Assembly (NCBI RefSeq): GCF_900111925.1
Contig: NZ_FOKA01000002.1
Span: 62,001 to 126,000 of the forward strand
Length of the DNA stretch: 64,000 bases
Source of the DNA: Cellulomonas marina
GTDB lineage: Bacteria > Actinomycetota > Actinomycetes > Actinomycetales > Cellulomonadaceae
Direction: 5' to 3'
Shown here piece by piece: positions 24,988 to 33,412 of the stretch; position 1 is the stretch's first letter, and each line of letters starts with the position of its first letter. The notes under the pieces are model-generated. The model made no database searches and had not been told where the DNA came from. It saw only the letters and a program-made list of their open reading frames with translations. Both the position numbers and the translations under genes were made by a program.

Positions 24988-26778
24988 TCAGCCGCGGCGG
25001 TCGGTGCCGTCCGGGTCCGTCGGCTCGACGAGGTTGCGGCCACCACCGGTGGGGCGGCGCTCGCCGTCCTGGACGTCGGGCTCGACGAGGTGGCGTCCGC
25101 CACCGGTGAGCTGCGGCGCCTGCGTGGCGGCGGGCGCCTCGAGGGCGTCGTGCTCACCGTGCGACTGGGCGGCGAGCCACTCGGCCGGCGTGACGGGCTC
25201 GACGCGGTCCTCGTAGAAGACCCGCGACACACGGGCCCGCAGAGCGTCGAGACGGTGGCCCTTGCGGCGGACACCACGGGCGTCCTCGGCCGGGCCGATC
25301 TCCAGCGGACGCAGCGGGTCGTGCTGGACGCGCAGCCACCGCTCGTGCTCGTCGAGGGGCTTGTGCACCTCGATGTACTCGCCGGACGCGAAGCGGACGA
25401 TGCGGGCCGACTCGTGACCGTGCAGCACGAGCTCGCGGTCCTTGCGCTGCAGGCTCAGGCAGAACCGCTTCGTGAACCAGAAGGCCAGCGCCGGCCCGAC
25501 GAAGATCAGGACCCGGAACACGTAGGTGATGTCGTTGATCGACAGCAGGAAGTGCGTCGCGATGATGTCGTTCGACCCGGCGAGCACGAGGATGAAGAAC
25601 GCGACCAGGATCGCGACGCCGAACGCGGTCCGGAAGGGCCGGTTCCGCGGGCGGTCCAGGACGTGGTGCTCACGGCGGTCGTCGGTGACGGCCGCCTCGA
25701 TGAACGGGTAGAGCGCCAGGGCCGAGAAGAGGATGCCCGGGACGACGACCGCCGGGATGAGGACGTTCAGCGTCAGGGTGTACTGACCGATCACGAACTC
25801 CGTGGGACCGCCCGGCATGAGGCGCAGCGCACCCTCCAGGAACAGCATGTACCAGTCGGGCTGCGCGCCCGCCCCGACGGGGGACGGGTCGTACGGGCCG
25901 TAGTTCCAGACCGGGTTGATGGTCATCGTCGCCGCCATGAGGGCGATGACGCCGAACACCACGAAGAAGAACCCGCCGGCCTTCGCGACGTACACCGGGA
26001 AGAGCGGGTAGCCGACGACGTTCTTGTCCGTGCGGCCCGAGCCCGGGTACTGGGTGTGCTTGTGCAGCACGACGAAGAGCAGGTGCAGGCCGATGAGCGC
26101 GAGGATCAGCGCCGGCACGAGCAGCACGTGGACCGTGTACAGGCGCGGGATGAGGTCGGTGCCGGGGAACTCGCCGCCGAAGATGAAGTACGACAGGTAG
26201 CTGCCGATGACCGGGATCGACCGGACGACGCCGTCGGTGATGCGCAGGCCGTTGCCGGACAGCACGTCGTCGGGCAGCGAGTAGCCGGAGAACCCGGCCA
26301 GCAGGCTCAGGACCAGCAGCACGAAGCCGACGACCCAGTTGAGCTCGCGCGGCTTGCGGAACGCGCCCGTGAAGAACACGCGCATCATGTGCACGACGAT
26401 CGACGCGACGAAGATGAGCGCCGCCCAGTGGTGGATCTGCCGCATGAGCAGCCCGCCGCGGACCTCGAACGACAGGCGCAGCGTCGAGGCGTACGCCTCG
26501 GTCATGTGCAGGCCCTGCTGCGTCACCCACGGTCCCGTGTACTCGACCTCGTTCATCGAGGGCACGTAGAACATCGTGAGGAAGACGCCCGAGATCAGGA
26601 TCGTCACGAAGCTGTAGAGCGCGATCTCGCCGAGCAGGAACGACCAGTGGTCGGGGAAGACCTTGCGGGCGAACTCCTTGACGGCACCGCCGACGGAGGT
26701 CCGCTGGTCGAGGTAGTCGGCCGTCGCGCCCGCGGCGCGCCCGGTCCGGGTGGGTGTGGCGGTGGTGGCGGTGCTCAT
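24988..26778 (-). CDS. qcrB: cytochrome bc1 complex cytochrome b subunit
   Basis: This 596-residue protein binds two b haems: RQIHHWAALIFVASIVVHMM and YTVHVLLVPALILALIGLHLL carry the paired histidines. The quinol-site PDWY motif (GAQPDWYMLF) replaces PEWY, as in other actinobacteria. It has about nine helices plus a long cytosolic C-terminal extension of more than 120 residues. The tail contains a duplicated 19-residue unit with TGGGRHLVEP and TGGGRNLVEP. ATGA overlap with qcrA. Confidence 0.96.
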   Translation of the reverse strand: MSTATTATPTRTGRAAGATADYLDQRTSVGGAVKEFARKVFPDHWSFLLGEIALYSFVTILISGVFLTMFYVPSMNEVEYTGPWVTQQGLHMTEAYASTLRLSFEVRGGLLMRQIHHWAALIFVASIVVHMMRVFFTGAFRKPRELNWVVGFVLLVLSLLAGFSGYSLPDDVLSGNGLRITDGVVRSIPVIGSYLSYFIFGGEFPGTDLIPRLYTVHVLLVPALILALIGLHLLFVVLHKHTQYPGSGRTDKNVVGYPLFPVYVAKAGGFFFVVFGVIALMAATMTINPVWNYGPYDPSPVGAGAQPDWYMLFLEGALRLMPGGPTEFVIGQYTLTLNVLIPAVVVPGILFSALALYPFIEAAVTDDRREHHVLDRPRNRPFRTAFGVAILVAFFILVLAGSNDIIATHFLLSINDITYVFRVLIFVGPALAFWFTKRFCLSLQRKDRELVLHGHESARIVRFASGEYIEVHKPLDEHERWLRVQHDPLRPLEIGPAEDARGVRRKGHRLDALRARVSRVFYEDRVEPVTPAEWLAAQSHGEHDALEAPAATQAPQLTGGGRHLVEPDVQDGERRPTGGGRNLVEPTDPDGTDRRG

Positions 26779-27812
26779 GTGAGTCGCTCCCAGAAGCTCG
26801 GGCCGACGGGTTCGTGGAAGTCGCTCTGAGCGACCAGGTAGCCTTCGCTGTCGACCTCGATCGGCAGCTGCGGCAGCGGGCGGCTCGCGGGTCCGAAGAC
26901 GATCCGGGCCCCGTCGGAGATGTCGAACGTCGACTGGTGGCAGGGGCACAGCAGGTGGTGCGTCTGCTGCTCGTACAGCGCGACCGGGCAGCCGACGTGG
27001 GTGCAGACCTTGGAGTAGGCGACGATCCCGTCGTACGACCAGCTCTTGCGCTCCTCGGTCTCCTTGAGGTCGCGCGGGTCCATGCGGACGACGAGCACGA
27101 CGGCCTTGGCCTTCTCGTCGAGCGGGTGCTCCGCCTCCTCGAGGTTCTCGGGGATGACGTGGAACACGGAGCCGATCGTCACGTCGGACGCCTTGATGGG
27201 ACGCCCGTCGGGGTCCTTGACGAGGCGGACGCCCCGAGCCCAGATCGTGCGCTTGAACTTGCCGACGTTCCAGTCCTCGCCGACCTCGCCCACGAGCGGG
27301 ACGACGATGGCCAGCGGGAACAGGGCGAGGGCGGAGACCATCGCGCCCTTGAGGACCCCGCGGCGGCCGATCTTCGAGTCCTCGGCGCCGTCCTTGAGGG
27401 CCTGCACGGCCGCCTCGCGCACCTCCGGGGAGGACTGCACGGGATGCCGCTCGTCGACGACCTCGTGGTCGTTCATGAGCGCCTTGGCCCAGTGGACCGC
27501 GGCCGTGCCGATGCCCAGGAGGGCGAACGCGAGCCCGAGCCCGAGCGTGAGATTCGAGACCTTGATGTCCGCCGGCGTGCCGACGGGCAGCGTGAAGTAC
27601 GCGACGAGGAAGACGAGCGTGCCGATGACCGACACCGCGAAGAGGGCGACGACCTGGCGCTCGACCTTCTTGGCGTGCTTCTCGTCGAGGTCCGACTTGC
27701 GGGAGCGGTGCGGCTCCATGCCCGGGTCCGGGAAGCGCTCGGGGAGCGTCCCGTCGGGACGGACGACGAGGTCCTGGTGGCCGCCGTGCGGCTGGTCAGG
27801 GGTGGTGCTCAC
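26775..27812 (-). CDS. qcrA: cytochrome bc1 complex Rieske iron-sulfur subunit
   Basis: This 345-residue actinobacterial Rieske protein has three transmembrane helices (VVALFAVSVIGTLVFLVAYF, LTLGLGLAFALLGIGTAAV, AMVSALALFPLAIVVPLVG), preceded by a twin-Arg-like IGRRGVLKG before the third. The 2Fe-2S ligands are in CTHVGCPVAL and CPCHQSTFD. GTG 27812 overlaps the qcrC stop (GTGA). Confidence 0.96.
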   Translation of the reverse strand: MSTTPDQPHGGHQDLVVRPDGTLPERFPDPGMEPHRSRKSDLDEKHAKKVERQVVALFAVSVIGTLVFLVAYFTLPVGTPADIKVSNLTLGLGLAFALLGIGTAAVHWAKALMNDHEVVDERHPVQSSPEVREAAVQALKDGAEDSKIGRRGVLKGAMVSALALFPLAIVVPLVGEVGEDWNVGKFKRTIWARGVRLVKDPDGRPIKASDVTIGSVFHVIPENLEEAEHPLDEKAKAVVLVVRMDPRDLKETEERKSWSYDGIVAYSKVCTHVGCPVALYEQQTHHLLCPCHQSTFDISDGARIVFGPASRPLPQLPIEVDSEGYLVAQSDFHEPVGPSFWERLT

Positions 27813-28594
27813 GAGGACTTCGCTCCGATCCAGACAGAGAACGCGATCAGCAGGCCGATGCCGACGACCCAGGCCCACAGGCCCTCGGCCACGGGGCCCA
27901 CGCTGCCGAGGGCGAACCCGCCGGGCTGGGGCTGCTGCTGCTCGGCGACGTAGGCGATGATGTCGCGCTTCTCCTCGGGGGTGAGGTTGGCGTCGTTGAA
28001 CACCGGCATGGACTGCGGACCGGTGAGCATCGCCTCGTAGATGTGCTCGGGCGCGGTCTCCAGCAGCGAGGGCGCGAACTTGCCCTCCGAGAGGGCGCCG
28101 CCCGCGCCGACGGCGTTGTGGCACATGGAGCAGTTCGTGCGGAACAGCGCGAGGCCGTTGGCCGCGTCGCCCAGCGTGGCGTCGACCTGCTCCGCGGTGG
28201 GGATGGCCGGCCCTGCGCCGAGGCTGGCGACGTACGCCGCGAGCTGGGCGATCTGCTCGTCCGTGAACTGCACGTCCTTCGCGATGACCTGCGGGCCGGT
28301 GTTCTGCATCGGCATGCGGCCCGTGCCGACCTGGAAGTCCACGGAGGCGGCGCCGACGCCGACGAGCGACGGGGCGCGGTCGCTGCCCTCGGCCGAGGTC
28401 CCGTGGCAGGTCGAGCAGTTGGCCATGAACAGCGCCCGCCCGGCCTCCACGTCGTCCGTGGTGGCCGTCAGGCGGCTCGCGTCCGCCCTCGCGGGCGTGG
28501 CCACCGCGTACACGGCGCCGGTGAGCAGCAGGGCCAGCAGGAGCAGCACGAGCGGGGCTCGGCGGTCCTGCCTGCGGGCTGCGAGTGCCTTCAC
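27809..28594 (-). CDS. qcrC: cytochrome bc1 complex di-haem cytochrome c subunit
   Basis: This 261-residue protein has an N-terminal signal/anchor (RRAPLVLLLLALLLTGAVYAVA), two class I cytochrome c domains with CSTCH and CSMCH haem motifs and axial methionines in MPMQNTG and MPVFND, and a C-terminal helix (WAWVVGIGLLIAFSVWIG). It links bc1 to the CuA centre without soluble cytochrome c. GTG 28594 has GAGGAA upstream; an upstream GTG (28621) would start inside an inverted repeat. Confidence 0.95.
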   Translation of the reverse strand: MKALAARRQDRRAPLVLLLLALLLTGAVYAVATPARADASRLTATTDDVEAGRALFMANCSTCHGTSAEGSDRAPSLVGVGAASVDFQVGTGRMPMQNTGPQVIAKDVQFTDEQIAQLAAYVASLGAGPAIPTAEQVDATLGDAANGLALFRTNCSMCHNAVGAGGALSEGKFAPSLLETAPEHIYEAMLTGPQSMPVFNDANLTPEEKRDIIAYVAEQQQPQPGGFALGSVGPVAEGLWAWVVGIGLLIAFSVWIGAKSS

Positions 28595-28620
28595 TGGACG
28601 TTCCTCGTCTCGCTGTCGCA

Positions 28621-28636
28621 CACCTGGGTCCAGGTG
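28621..28636. promoter_or_regulatory. inverted repeat upstream of qcrC
   Basis: CACCTGG-GT-CCAGGTG is a perfect 7-2-7 dyad centred about 35 nt upstream of the qcrC start, in the 158-bp gap after ctaE. It could be an operator or the base of a small hairpin that processes the ctaE-qcrCAB transcript. Confidence 0.45.
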
Positions 28637-28752
28637 CTGGTGCGGGGGGACGGCGCAGGCGCCGGCCCCGATTGCGTGCCGGACCCCGTGGTCCTGGCCA
28701 TCGTCCCCGTCGGTCCCTGGGGGGTCGCTGAGAGCCTCATCGGGTCGTCACC

Positions 28753-29391
28753 TCACCGCAGCAGGTAGACGACCGAGAACAGGGCGATCCACACGACGTC
28801 GACGAAGTGCCAGTAGTACGACACGACGATCGCCGTGGTGGCCTCGTGGTGCCCGAACCGCTTCGCCGCGAAGGAGCGCCCGAGGAGGAAGAGGAAGGCC
28901 AGCAGGCCGCCCACGACGTGCAGGCCGTGGAAGCCCGTCGCCAGGTAGAAGACGGAGCCGTAGGGGCTCGAGGAGATCGTCAGGCCCTCCTGGACGAGCT
29001 CCGCGTACTCGTACACCTGGCCGGCGACGAAGATCGCGCCCATGACGAAGGTCAGGGTCATCCACTCGTGCATGCCCCAGCGGTTGACCTGCAGCAGCGA
29101 GCCGCTGCGCGAGGGCTGGAACCGCTCGGCCGCCCACACCCCGTACTGGCACGTCACGGACGAGAGCACGAGGATCGTGGTGTTCGTGATGGACAAGGGG
29201 ATGTTGAGCTTCTCCGTCTGGATCGCCCACTGGTCCGGCACCGCGACGCGCACCGTGAAGTACATGGCGAACAGGGCGGCGAAGAACATGAGCTCGCTCG
29301 CCAGCCAGACGATCGTGCCGACCGACACGGGGTTCGGGCGGTTGACGCTCGCGTGAGGGGTGGTGCGCGGGGCAGCCGTTGCAGCAGACAC
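28753..29391 (-). CDS. ctaE: cytochrome c oxidase subunit III
   Basis: This 212-residue protein has five transmembrane helices ([101 protein letters not shown]). The conserved Glu in ASELMFF and the HFVDVVW segment are typical. It is the first gene of ctaE-qcrCAB, the usual actinobacterial order. GTG start; CATACT 6 nt upstream suggests a leaderless mRNA. Confidence 0.96.
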   Translation of the reverse strand: MSAATAAPRTTPHASVNRPNPVSVGTIVWLASELMFFAALFAMYFTVRVAVPDQWAIQTEKLNIPLSITNTTILVLSSVTCQYGVWAAERFQPSRSGSLLQVNRWGMHEWMTLTFVMGAIFVAGQVYEYAELVQEGLTISSSPYGSVFYLATGFHGLHVVGGLLAFLFLLGRSFAAKRFGHHEATTAIVVSYYWHFVDVVWIALFSVVYLLR

Positions 29392-29397
29392 GTCGTC

Positions 29398-29403
29398 AGT
29401 ATG
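29398..29403 (-). promoter_or_regulatory. -10 element CATACT, probable leaderless start of ctaE
   Basis: On the minus strand CATACT ends 6 nt before GTG 29391. No ribosome binding site is present. Confidence 0.45.
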
Positions 29404-29563
29404 GCGGAACAGTGGAGGTCATGGGTCCTTCGACCCACCGGTGGGACCCCTGATCTGTCACACCGTCACCTCCCGGGGCTCAGTGCGACCTCAGCCCGGG
29501 GCCCGCGGGAGGGCCGCGAGCCGCGTCGCCCGCGCCTGCCCCGCGCCGTGCCACCATGTCGCC

Positions 29564-30001
29564 ATGAGCAGCGCCGACGCCGGGCTCGCACGGGGCCCGC
29601 AGATCCTCCTCTACAGCGACGACGTCGACGTGCGGGCCCAGGTCCGCCTGGCGGTGGGACGGCGCGTGGGGCGCGGGACGCCGGAGATCGGCTGGGTGGA
29701 GGTGGCCACGGCGGCCGCGGTGCTGGCGAGCGTGGAGCGCGGCGGCCTGGACCTGCTCGTCCTCGACGGGGAGGCCGACAAGGTGGGCGGCCTGGGCCTG
29801 TGCCGGCAGCTCAAGGACGAGGTGTTCGACTGCCCGCCGGTGCTGGTGCTCACCGGACGGCCGCAGGACGCCTGGCTCGCCGCGTGGTCCGAGGCCGACG
29901 AGGTGGTGTCCCGCCCGCTGGACCCGCAGCGGCTGCACGAGGCGGTGGCGGGGCTGCTGCGCGGCCCGGAACCGGCGACGACCCCCGTCGCGGCGCCGTG
30001 A
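29564..30001 (+). CDS. receiver-like protein with degenerate site
   Basis: This 145-residue single domain has a response-regulator receiver layout: acidic YSDDVDVR at the start, [11 protein letters not shown] with the candidate phospho-acceptor Asp, PPVLVLTG for the Thr switch strand, and [15 protein letters not shown] where the invariant lysine of the 'KP' motif is Arg. There is no output domain. It may be a pseudo-receiver acting by protein contact. It overlaps trpD by GTGA, so it is co-translated. CACCAT 6 nt before the ATG suggests a leaderless start. Confidence 0.75.
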   Translation: MSSADAGLARGPQILLYSDDVDVRAQVRLAVGRRVGRGTPEIGWVEVATAAAVLASVERGGLDLLVLDGEADKVGGLGLCRQLKDEVFDCPPVLVLTGRPQDAWLAAWSEADEVVSRPLDPQRLHEAVAGLLRGPEPATTPVAAP

Positions 30002-31071
30002 GCGCGCCAGGCACGGGTACCCCTTCGCCCACGTGGCCGGACCTCCTCGCGGCGCTCGTGCGCGGCGAGGACCTGTCCGCCGAGCGCACCGCCTGGGCCA
30101 TGGACGAGATCATGGCGGGGGAGGTCCCACCGGCACGCGTCGCGGGCTTCCTCGTGGCGCTGCGGGCCAAGGGCGAGACGGTCGCCGAGCTGACCGGCCT
30201 GGCCGACGCCATGCTGGCGCACGCGCGTCGCATCACGGTCCCCGGCCCGACCGTCGACGTCGTCGGCAGCGGCGGCGACCGGGCGCACACGGTGAACATC
30301 TCCACCATGGCCTCGCTCGTCGTCGCCGGCGCCGGCGTGCGGGTGGTCAAGCACGGCAACCGCGCCTCCTCCTCGTCGTCGGGTTCGGCGGACGTGCTCG
30401 AGGCGCTGGGCATCCGGCTGGACCAGGAGGTCGACCGCGTGCAGGCGCTGGCGACGGAGGTGGGCATCACCTTCTGCTTCGCGCTGACCTTCCACCCGGC
30501 CATGCGTCACGCCGGCGTCGCCCGGCGCGACCTCGGGATCGCGACGGCGTTCAACTTCCTCGGGCCGCTGACGAACCCGGCCTCGCCGCGCGCCGCGGCC
30601 ATCGGGGTGGCCGACGCCCGGATGGCCCCGCTGATGGCCGGCGTGCTGGCCGCCCGCGGGACCAGGGCGCTCGTGTTCCGGGGCGAGGACGGGCTCGACG
30701 AGATCGCGCCGACGGCTCCCACGCGGTTCTGGGAGGTGGTCGACGGGCAGGTCCGCGAGGAGCTCGTCGACACGGTCGCCGACCTCGGCACGCCGGCGAC
30801 GACGCTCGCCGACCTGCGGGGCGCCGACGCGGCGCACAACGCCGAGGTCGCCCGGCGCTTCCTCGCGGGCGAGCGCGGTCCCGTCCGCGACACGGTGCTG
30901 CTCAACGCCGCGGCCGCCCTCGTGGCCGACGGCTCCTCGCCCGGAACGGGCACGGGCACGCTCGTGGAGCGCCTGGCGGCCGGTCGTGAGGTCGCGGCGC
31001 GGACGGTCGACTCCGGTGCCGCAGCGGACCTGCTCGACCGCTGGCGCGCGGCGGTCGGCACCACGGCCTGA
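29998..31071 (+). CDS. trpD: anthranilate phosphoribosyltransferase
   Basis: This 357-residue enzyme transfers phosphoribosyl from PRPP to anthranilate in tryptophan synthesis. The PRPP-binding [20 protein letters not shown], the [18 protein letters not shown] loop and the metal-binding [15 protein letters not shown] are all present. The length is normal. No other trp gene is in the window. The location beside ctaE matches mycobacteria (Rv2192c next to ctaE, from memory). GTG 29998 overlaps the receiver-like gene. Confidence 0.95.
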   Translation: MSAPGTGTPSPTWPDLLAALVRGEDLSAERTAWAMDEIMAGEVPPARVAGFLVALRAKGETVAELTGLADAMLAHARRITVPGPTVDVVGSGGDRAHTVNISTMASLVVAGAGVRVVKHGNRASSSSSGSADVLEALGIRLDQEVDRVQALATEVGITFCFALTFHPAMRHAGVARRDLGIATAFNFLGPLTNPASPRAAAIGVADARMAPLMAGVLAARGTRALVFRGEDGLDEIAPTAPTRFWEVVDGQVREELVDTVADLGTPATTLADLRGADAAHNAEVARRFLAGERGPVRDTVLLNAAAALVADGSSPGTGTGTLVERLAAGREVAARTVDSGAAADLLDRWRAAVGTTA

Positions 31072-31151
31072 CCCGACGGCCAGATCCCCGGCGGCCTGGA
31101 CCGGCAGGCTCGGCCCCGCGGACCGGCCCGGCGGGCCCTCCCCGTCGACCG

Positions 31152-31433
31152 TCAGTCGTCGAGGCCCAGGGCGAAGGCCTGGTCCAGGTCGTGCCGGGAG
31201 TACGTGCGGAAGGCGATGAACGTCTGCGTGCGCACGACGCCGCGCACCTTCGAGATGCGGTCGGCGATGACGTCGGCCAGCTCCTCGTGCTCGCGCACGC
31301 GCACCATCGCGACGAGGTCGACGCCGCCGGTGACGGAGTAGACCTCGCTCACGCCGGGCAGGTCGGCGACGACGGCCGCCACCTCGGGGATGCGGGCGGC
31401 CTCGGTGTCGATGTGCACGATGGCGGTGATCAT
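31152..31433 (-). CDS. Lrp/AsnC ligand-binding (RAM) domain protein
   Basis: This 93-residue protein consists only of the Lrp/AsnC C-terminal effector domain (MITAIVHIDTEAARIPEVAA, VSEVYSVTGGVDLVAMVRV, VRGVVRTQTFIAFRTYSRHD), without a helix-turn-helix. Such stand-alone RAM proteins bind amino acids and may oligomerise with full-length regulators. It is the second gene of a leftward pair after the exonuclease gene, with 7 nt between them. Confidence 0.88.
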   Translation of the reverse strand: MITAIVHIDTEAARIPEVAAVVADLPGVSEVYSVTGGVDLVAMVRVREHEELADVIADRISKVRGVVRTQTFIAFRTYSRHDLDQAFALGLDD

Positions 31434-31440
31434 GGGCCCA

Positions 31441-33336
31441 TCATGCCGACCGGCCGCGCAGCACGGGACCCGCGACGGTGACGGGGCGCGCCACGTCCCC
31501 TGCCGGGACGTCGTCGTCGTCGGTGCGGGTCGCGAGGAGCACGGCGGTCGTGACCGCGGCCGCCACGTCGGACACCGACTGCGCGCCGCGCACGGGGGAG
31601 GCCCAGCCGTCCGGCGCGTGCACCAGACGGACCCCGGGACGGTCGAGCCAGGCGAGCACGAGGTCGGTCTCCTCCGGGTGGCACGCCGGGGCCGGCGCAC
31701 CGGGCGCGGCCACGTGCTCGGCCGAGGCCCGCAGCGCCTCGACCACCGGACGCGGATCGGTGCGGCGGTCGACACGCGCGGTGGCGGCCAGCCGGCCGTG
31801 CCGCACGACGACGAGCTCCCACCCGCCCCCCTCGACGGGGGCGGCCGCGACGAGCTCGGGGGTGCGGGCGAGCGGGCCGATCCGCTGCGTCCGGGCCGCA
31901 CCGCGCAGGTACGCCTGCAGGCGGTCCCGCACGGTCGTCGCCTCCTCGTAGCGGTGCTGCGCCGCCAGCGCCGTGATCCTGCGGGCGTGCGCGGACACGA
32001 CGGGCCACGGGTCCCCCGTCATCGCGGCGCGCATCCCATCGACGACCGTCGCGTAGGACGCCAGGTCCTGGCCGCCGGTGCACGGTGCGCCGCAGCGGCC
32101 GACCTCGGCCAGCACGCACGCCGACGCCCCGGCGGGCGCGACGGCGGGCAGGCGCCGGGTGCACTGCCGGACGGGGAAGGCGGCGTGCAGGGCCTCGACC
32201 GCCAGGGTGGCGGCGCCCGTGGACGGGAACGGCCCGATCCACGCGGCGCCCGGCTCGTCGCGCACCTGGCGGACGACCGACAGCCGGGGGAAGGGTTCGA
32301 CGGTCAGCCGCACCCACGGCATCCGCTCGGGGAAGCGGGAGCGCCGGTTGTACCGCGGGGAGTGCTCCGTGATGAGCCGCAGCTCGCGCACGCGGGCCTC
32401 CAGCGGCGTCGCACACACGACCGCGTCGACCCGCGTGGCGAGCCGCACCATCTCGGTCATCCGGCCGCGCTTCTCCCCCGCGGTGAAGTAGGTGCGCACG
32501 CGCGTGCGCAACGACGTGGTGGAGGTGCCGACGTAGAGCACCTCGTCGCGCGGGCCGCGGAAGAGGTAGACGCCGGGCGCGTGCGGCAGGCCGTCGGCCA
32601 GGGTGCGCTTGCGGCGCACGTCGGCCGGCACGGGGTCGGCCGCCGTGGCCAGGTCCTCGAGGTGCGTGACGCCCAGCGGGGCCAGCCGTGCGAGGAGCGC
32701 GTGCAGGACGTCGACGGTCGCCTGCGCGTCCCCCAGGGCCCGGTGCTCGGGGACCACGGAGGCGTGGAACAGCGCCGCGAGCGTGGCCAGCCGGTGGTTC
32801 GGCGCCTCGTCGCGCGTCACGACGCGCCGGGCGAGCCGGACCGTGTCGACCACGGGGAAGCCCGGCCAGGGGTGGCCCGTGCGGCGAGCGGCGGCGGTGA
32901 GGAAGCCGACGTCGAACGGTGCGTTGTGCGCGACGAGGACGCAGCCGCGCGCGAACTCGAGGAACGCGGGCAGCACCTCCTCGATGCGCGGCGCCCCGAC
33001 GAGCATCGCCGTCGTGATGCCCGTGAGCACCTGGATCTGCGGCGGGACCGGCTCGCCCGGGTCGACGAGGGTGGCGAACTCGCCCAGCACCTGGCCGCCC
33101 CGGACCTTGACCGCGCCGATCTCGGTGATCCCGCACTCGGCGGCGGACCCGCCCGTCGTCTCGAGGTCGACGACGACGAAGGTCACCTCGTGCAGGGGGG
33201 TGCCGAGGTCGTCGAACCCGACCTGCAGGCCCGGCGCCAGGTGCGTGCCCACGCCCGCGACCACCGCCTGCGCCGACGCCGCGGCGGCGCGGGCGCCCCG
33301 GTCGGTCGGCACGCGCGGGGGGAGGGGGTCGGGCAT
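31441..33336 (-). CDS. DEDDh 3'-5' exonuclease fused to UvrC-like GIY-YIG endonuclease
   Basis: This protein of about 631 residues has an N-terminal DnaQ-type exonuclease (VVVDLETTGGSAAECGITEIG; HNAPFDVGFL; HRALGDAQATVDVL, the DEDDh set) followed by a GIY-YIG nuclease (APGVYLFRGPRDEVLYVGTS) and UvrC-like segments (ARVRELRLITEHSPRYN; a Cys cluster CVLAEVGRCGAPC). The architecture matches actinobacterial Cho-like repair nucleases (Rv2191 type, from memory). It probably acts in nucleotide excision repair or DNA end processing. ATG 33336 was chosen because TACCGT ends 7 nt upstream. Confidence 0.88.
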   Translation of the reverse strand: MPDPLPPRVPTDRGARAAAASAQAVVAGVGTHLAPGLQVGFDDLGTPLHEVTFVVVDLETTGGSAAECGITEIGAVKVRGGQVLGEFATLVDPGEPVPPQIQVLTGITTAMLVGAPRIEEVLPAFLEFARGCVLVAHNAPFDVGFLTAAARRTGHPWPGFPVVDTVRLARRVVTRDEAPNHRLATLAALFHASVVPEHRALGDAQATVDVLHALLARLAPLGVTHLEDLATAADPVPADVRRKRTLADGLPHAPGVYLFRGPRDEVLYVGTSTTSLRTRVRTYFTAGEKRGRMTEMVRLATRVDAVVCATPLEARVRELRLITEHSPRYNRRSRFPERMPWVRLTVEPFPRLSVVRQVRDEPGAAWIGPFPSTGAATLAVEALHAAFPVRQCTRRLPAVAPAGASACVLAEVGRCGAPCTGGQDLASYATVVDGMRAAMTGDPWPVVSAHARRITALAAQHRYEEATTVRDRLQAYLRGAARTQRIGPLARTPELVAAAPVEGGGWELVVVRHGRLAATARVDRRTDPRPVVEALRASAEHVAAPGAPAPACHPEETDLVLAWLDRPGVRLVHAPDGWASPVRGAQSVSDVAAAVTTAVLLATRTDDDDVPAGDVARPVTVAGPVLRGRSA

Positions 33337-33343
33337 GGCGGGG

Positions 33344-33349
33344 ACGGTA
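33344..33349 (-). promoter_or_regulatory. -10 element TACCGT, leaderless start of exonuclease gene
   Basis: On the minus strand TACCGT ends 7 nt before the ATG at 33336, which supports this start over an in-frame GTG about 30 nt upstream. Confidence 0.6.
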
Positions 33350-33412
33350 GCCCGGGCCACCGACACGGCGGCCCGGACACGCCTGCCCGGGCGCGCCGGG
33401 GCGGGACCGGCA

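Noticed and set aside
29434-29445. CCCACCGGTGGG palindrome between ctaE and the pseudo-receiver gene
   Set aside because: Perfect 12-bp dyad but unique and short, and such words are frequent by chance at this GC content.
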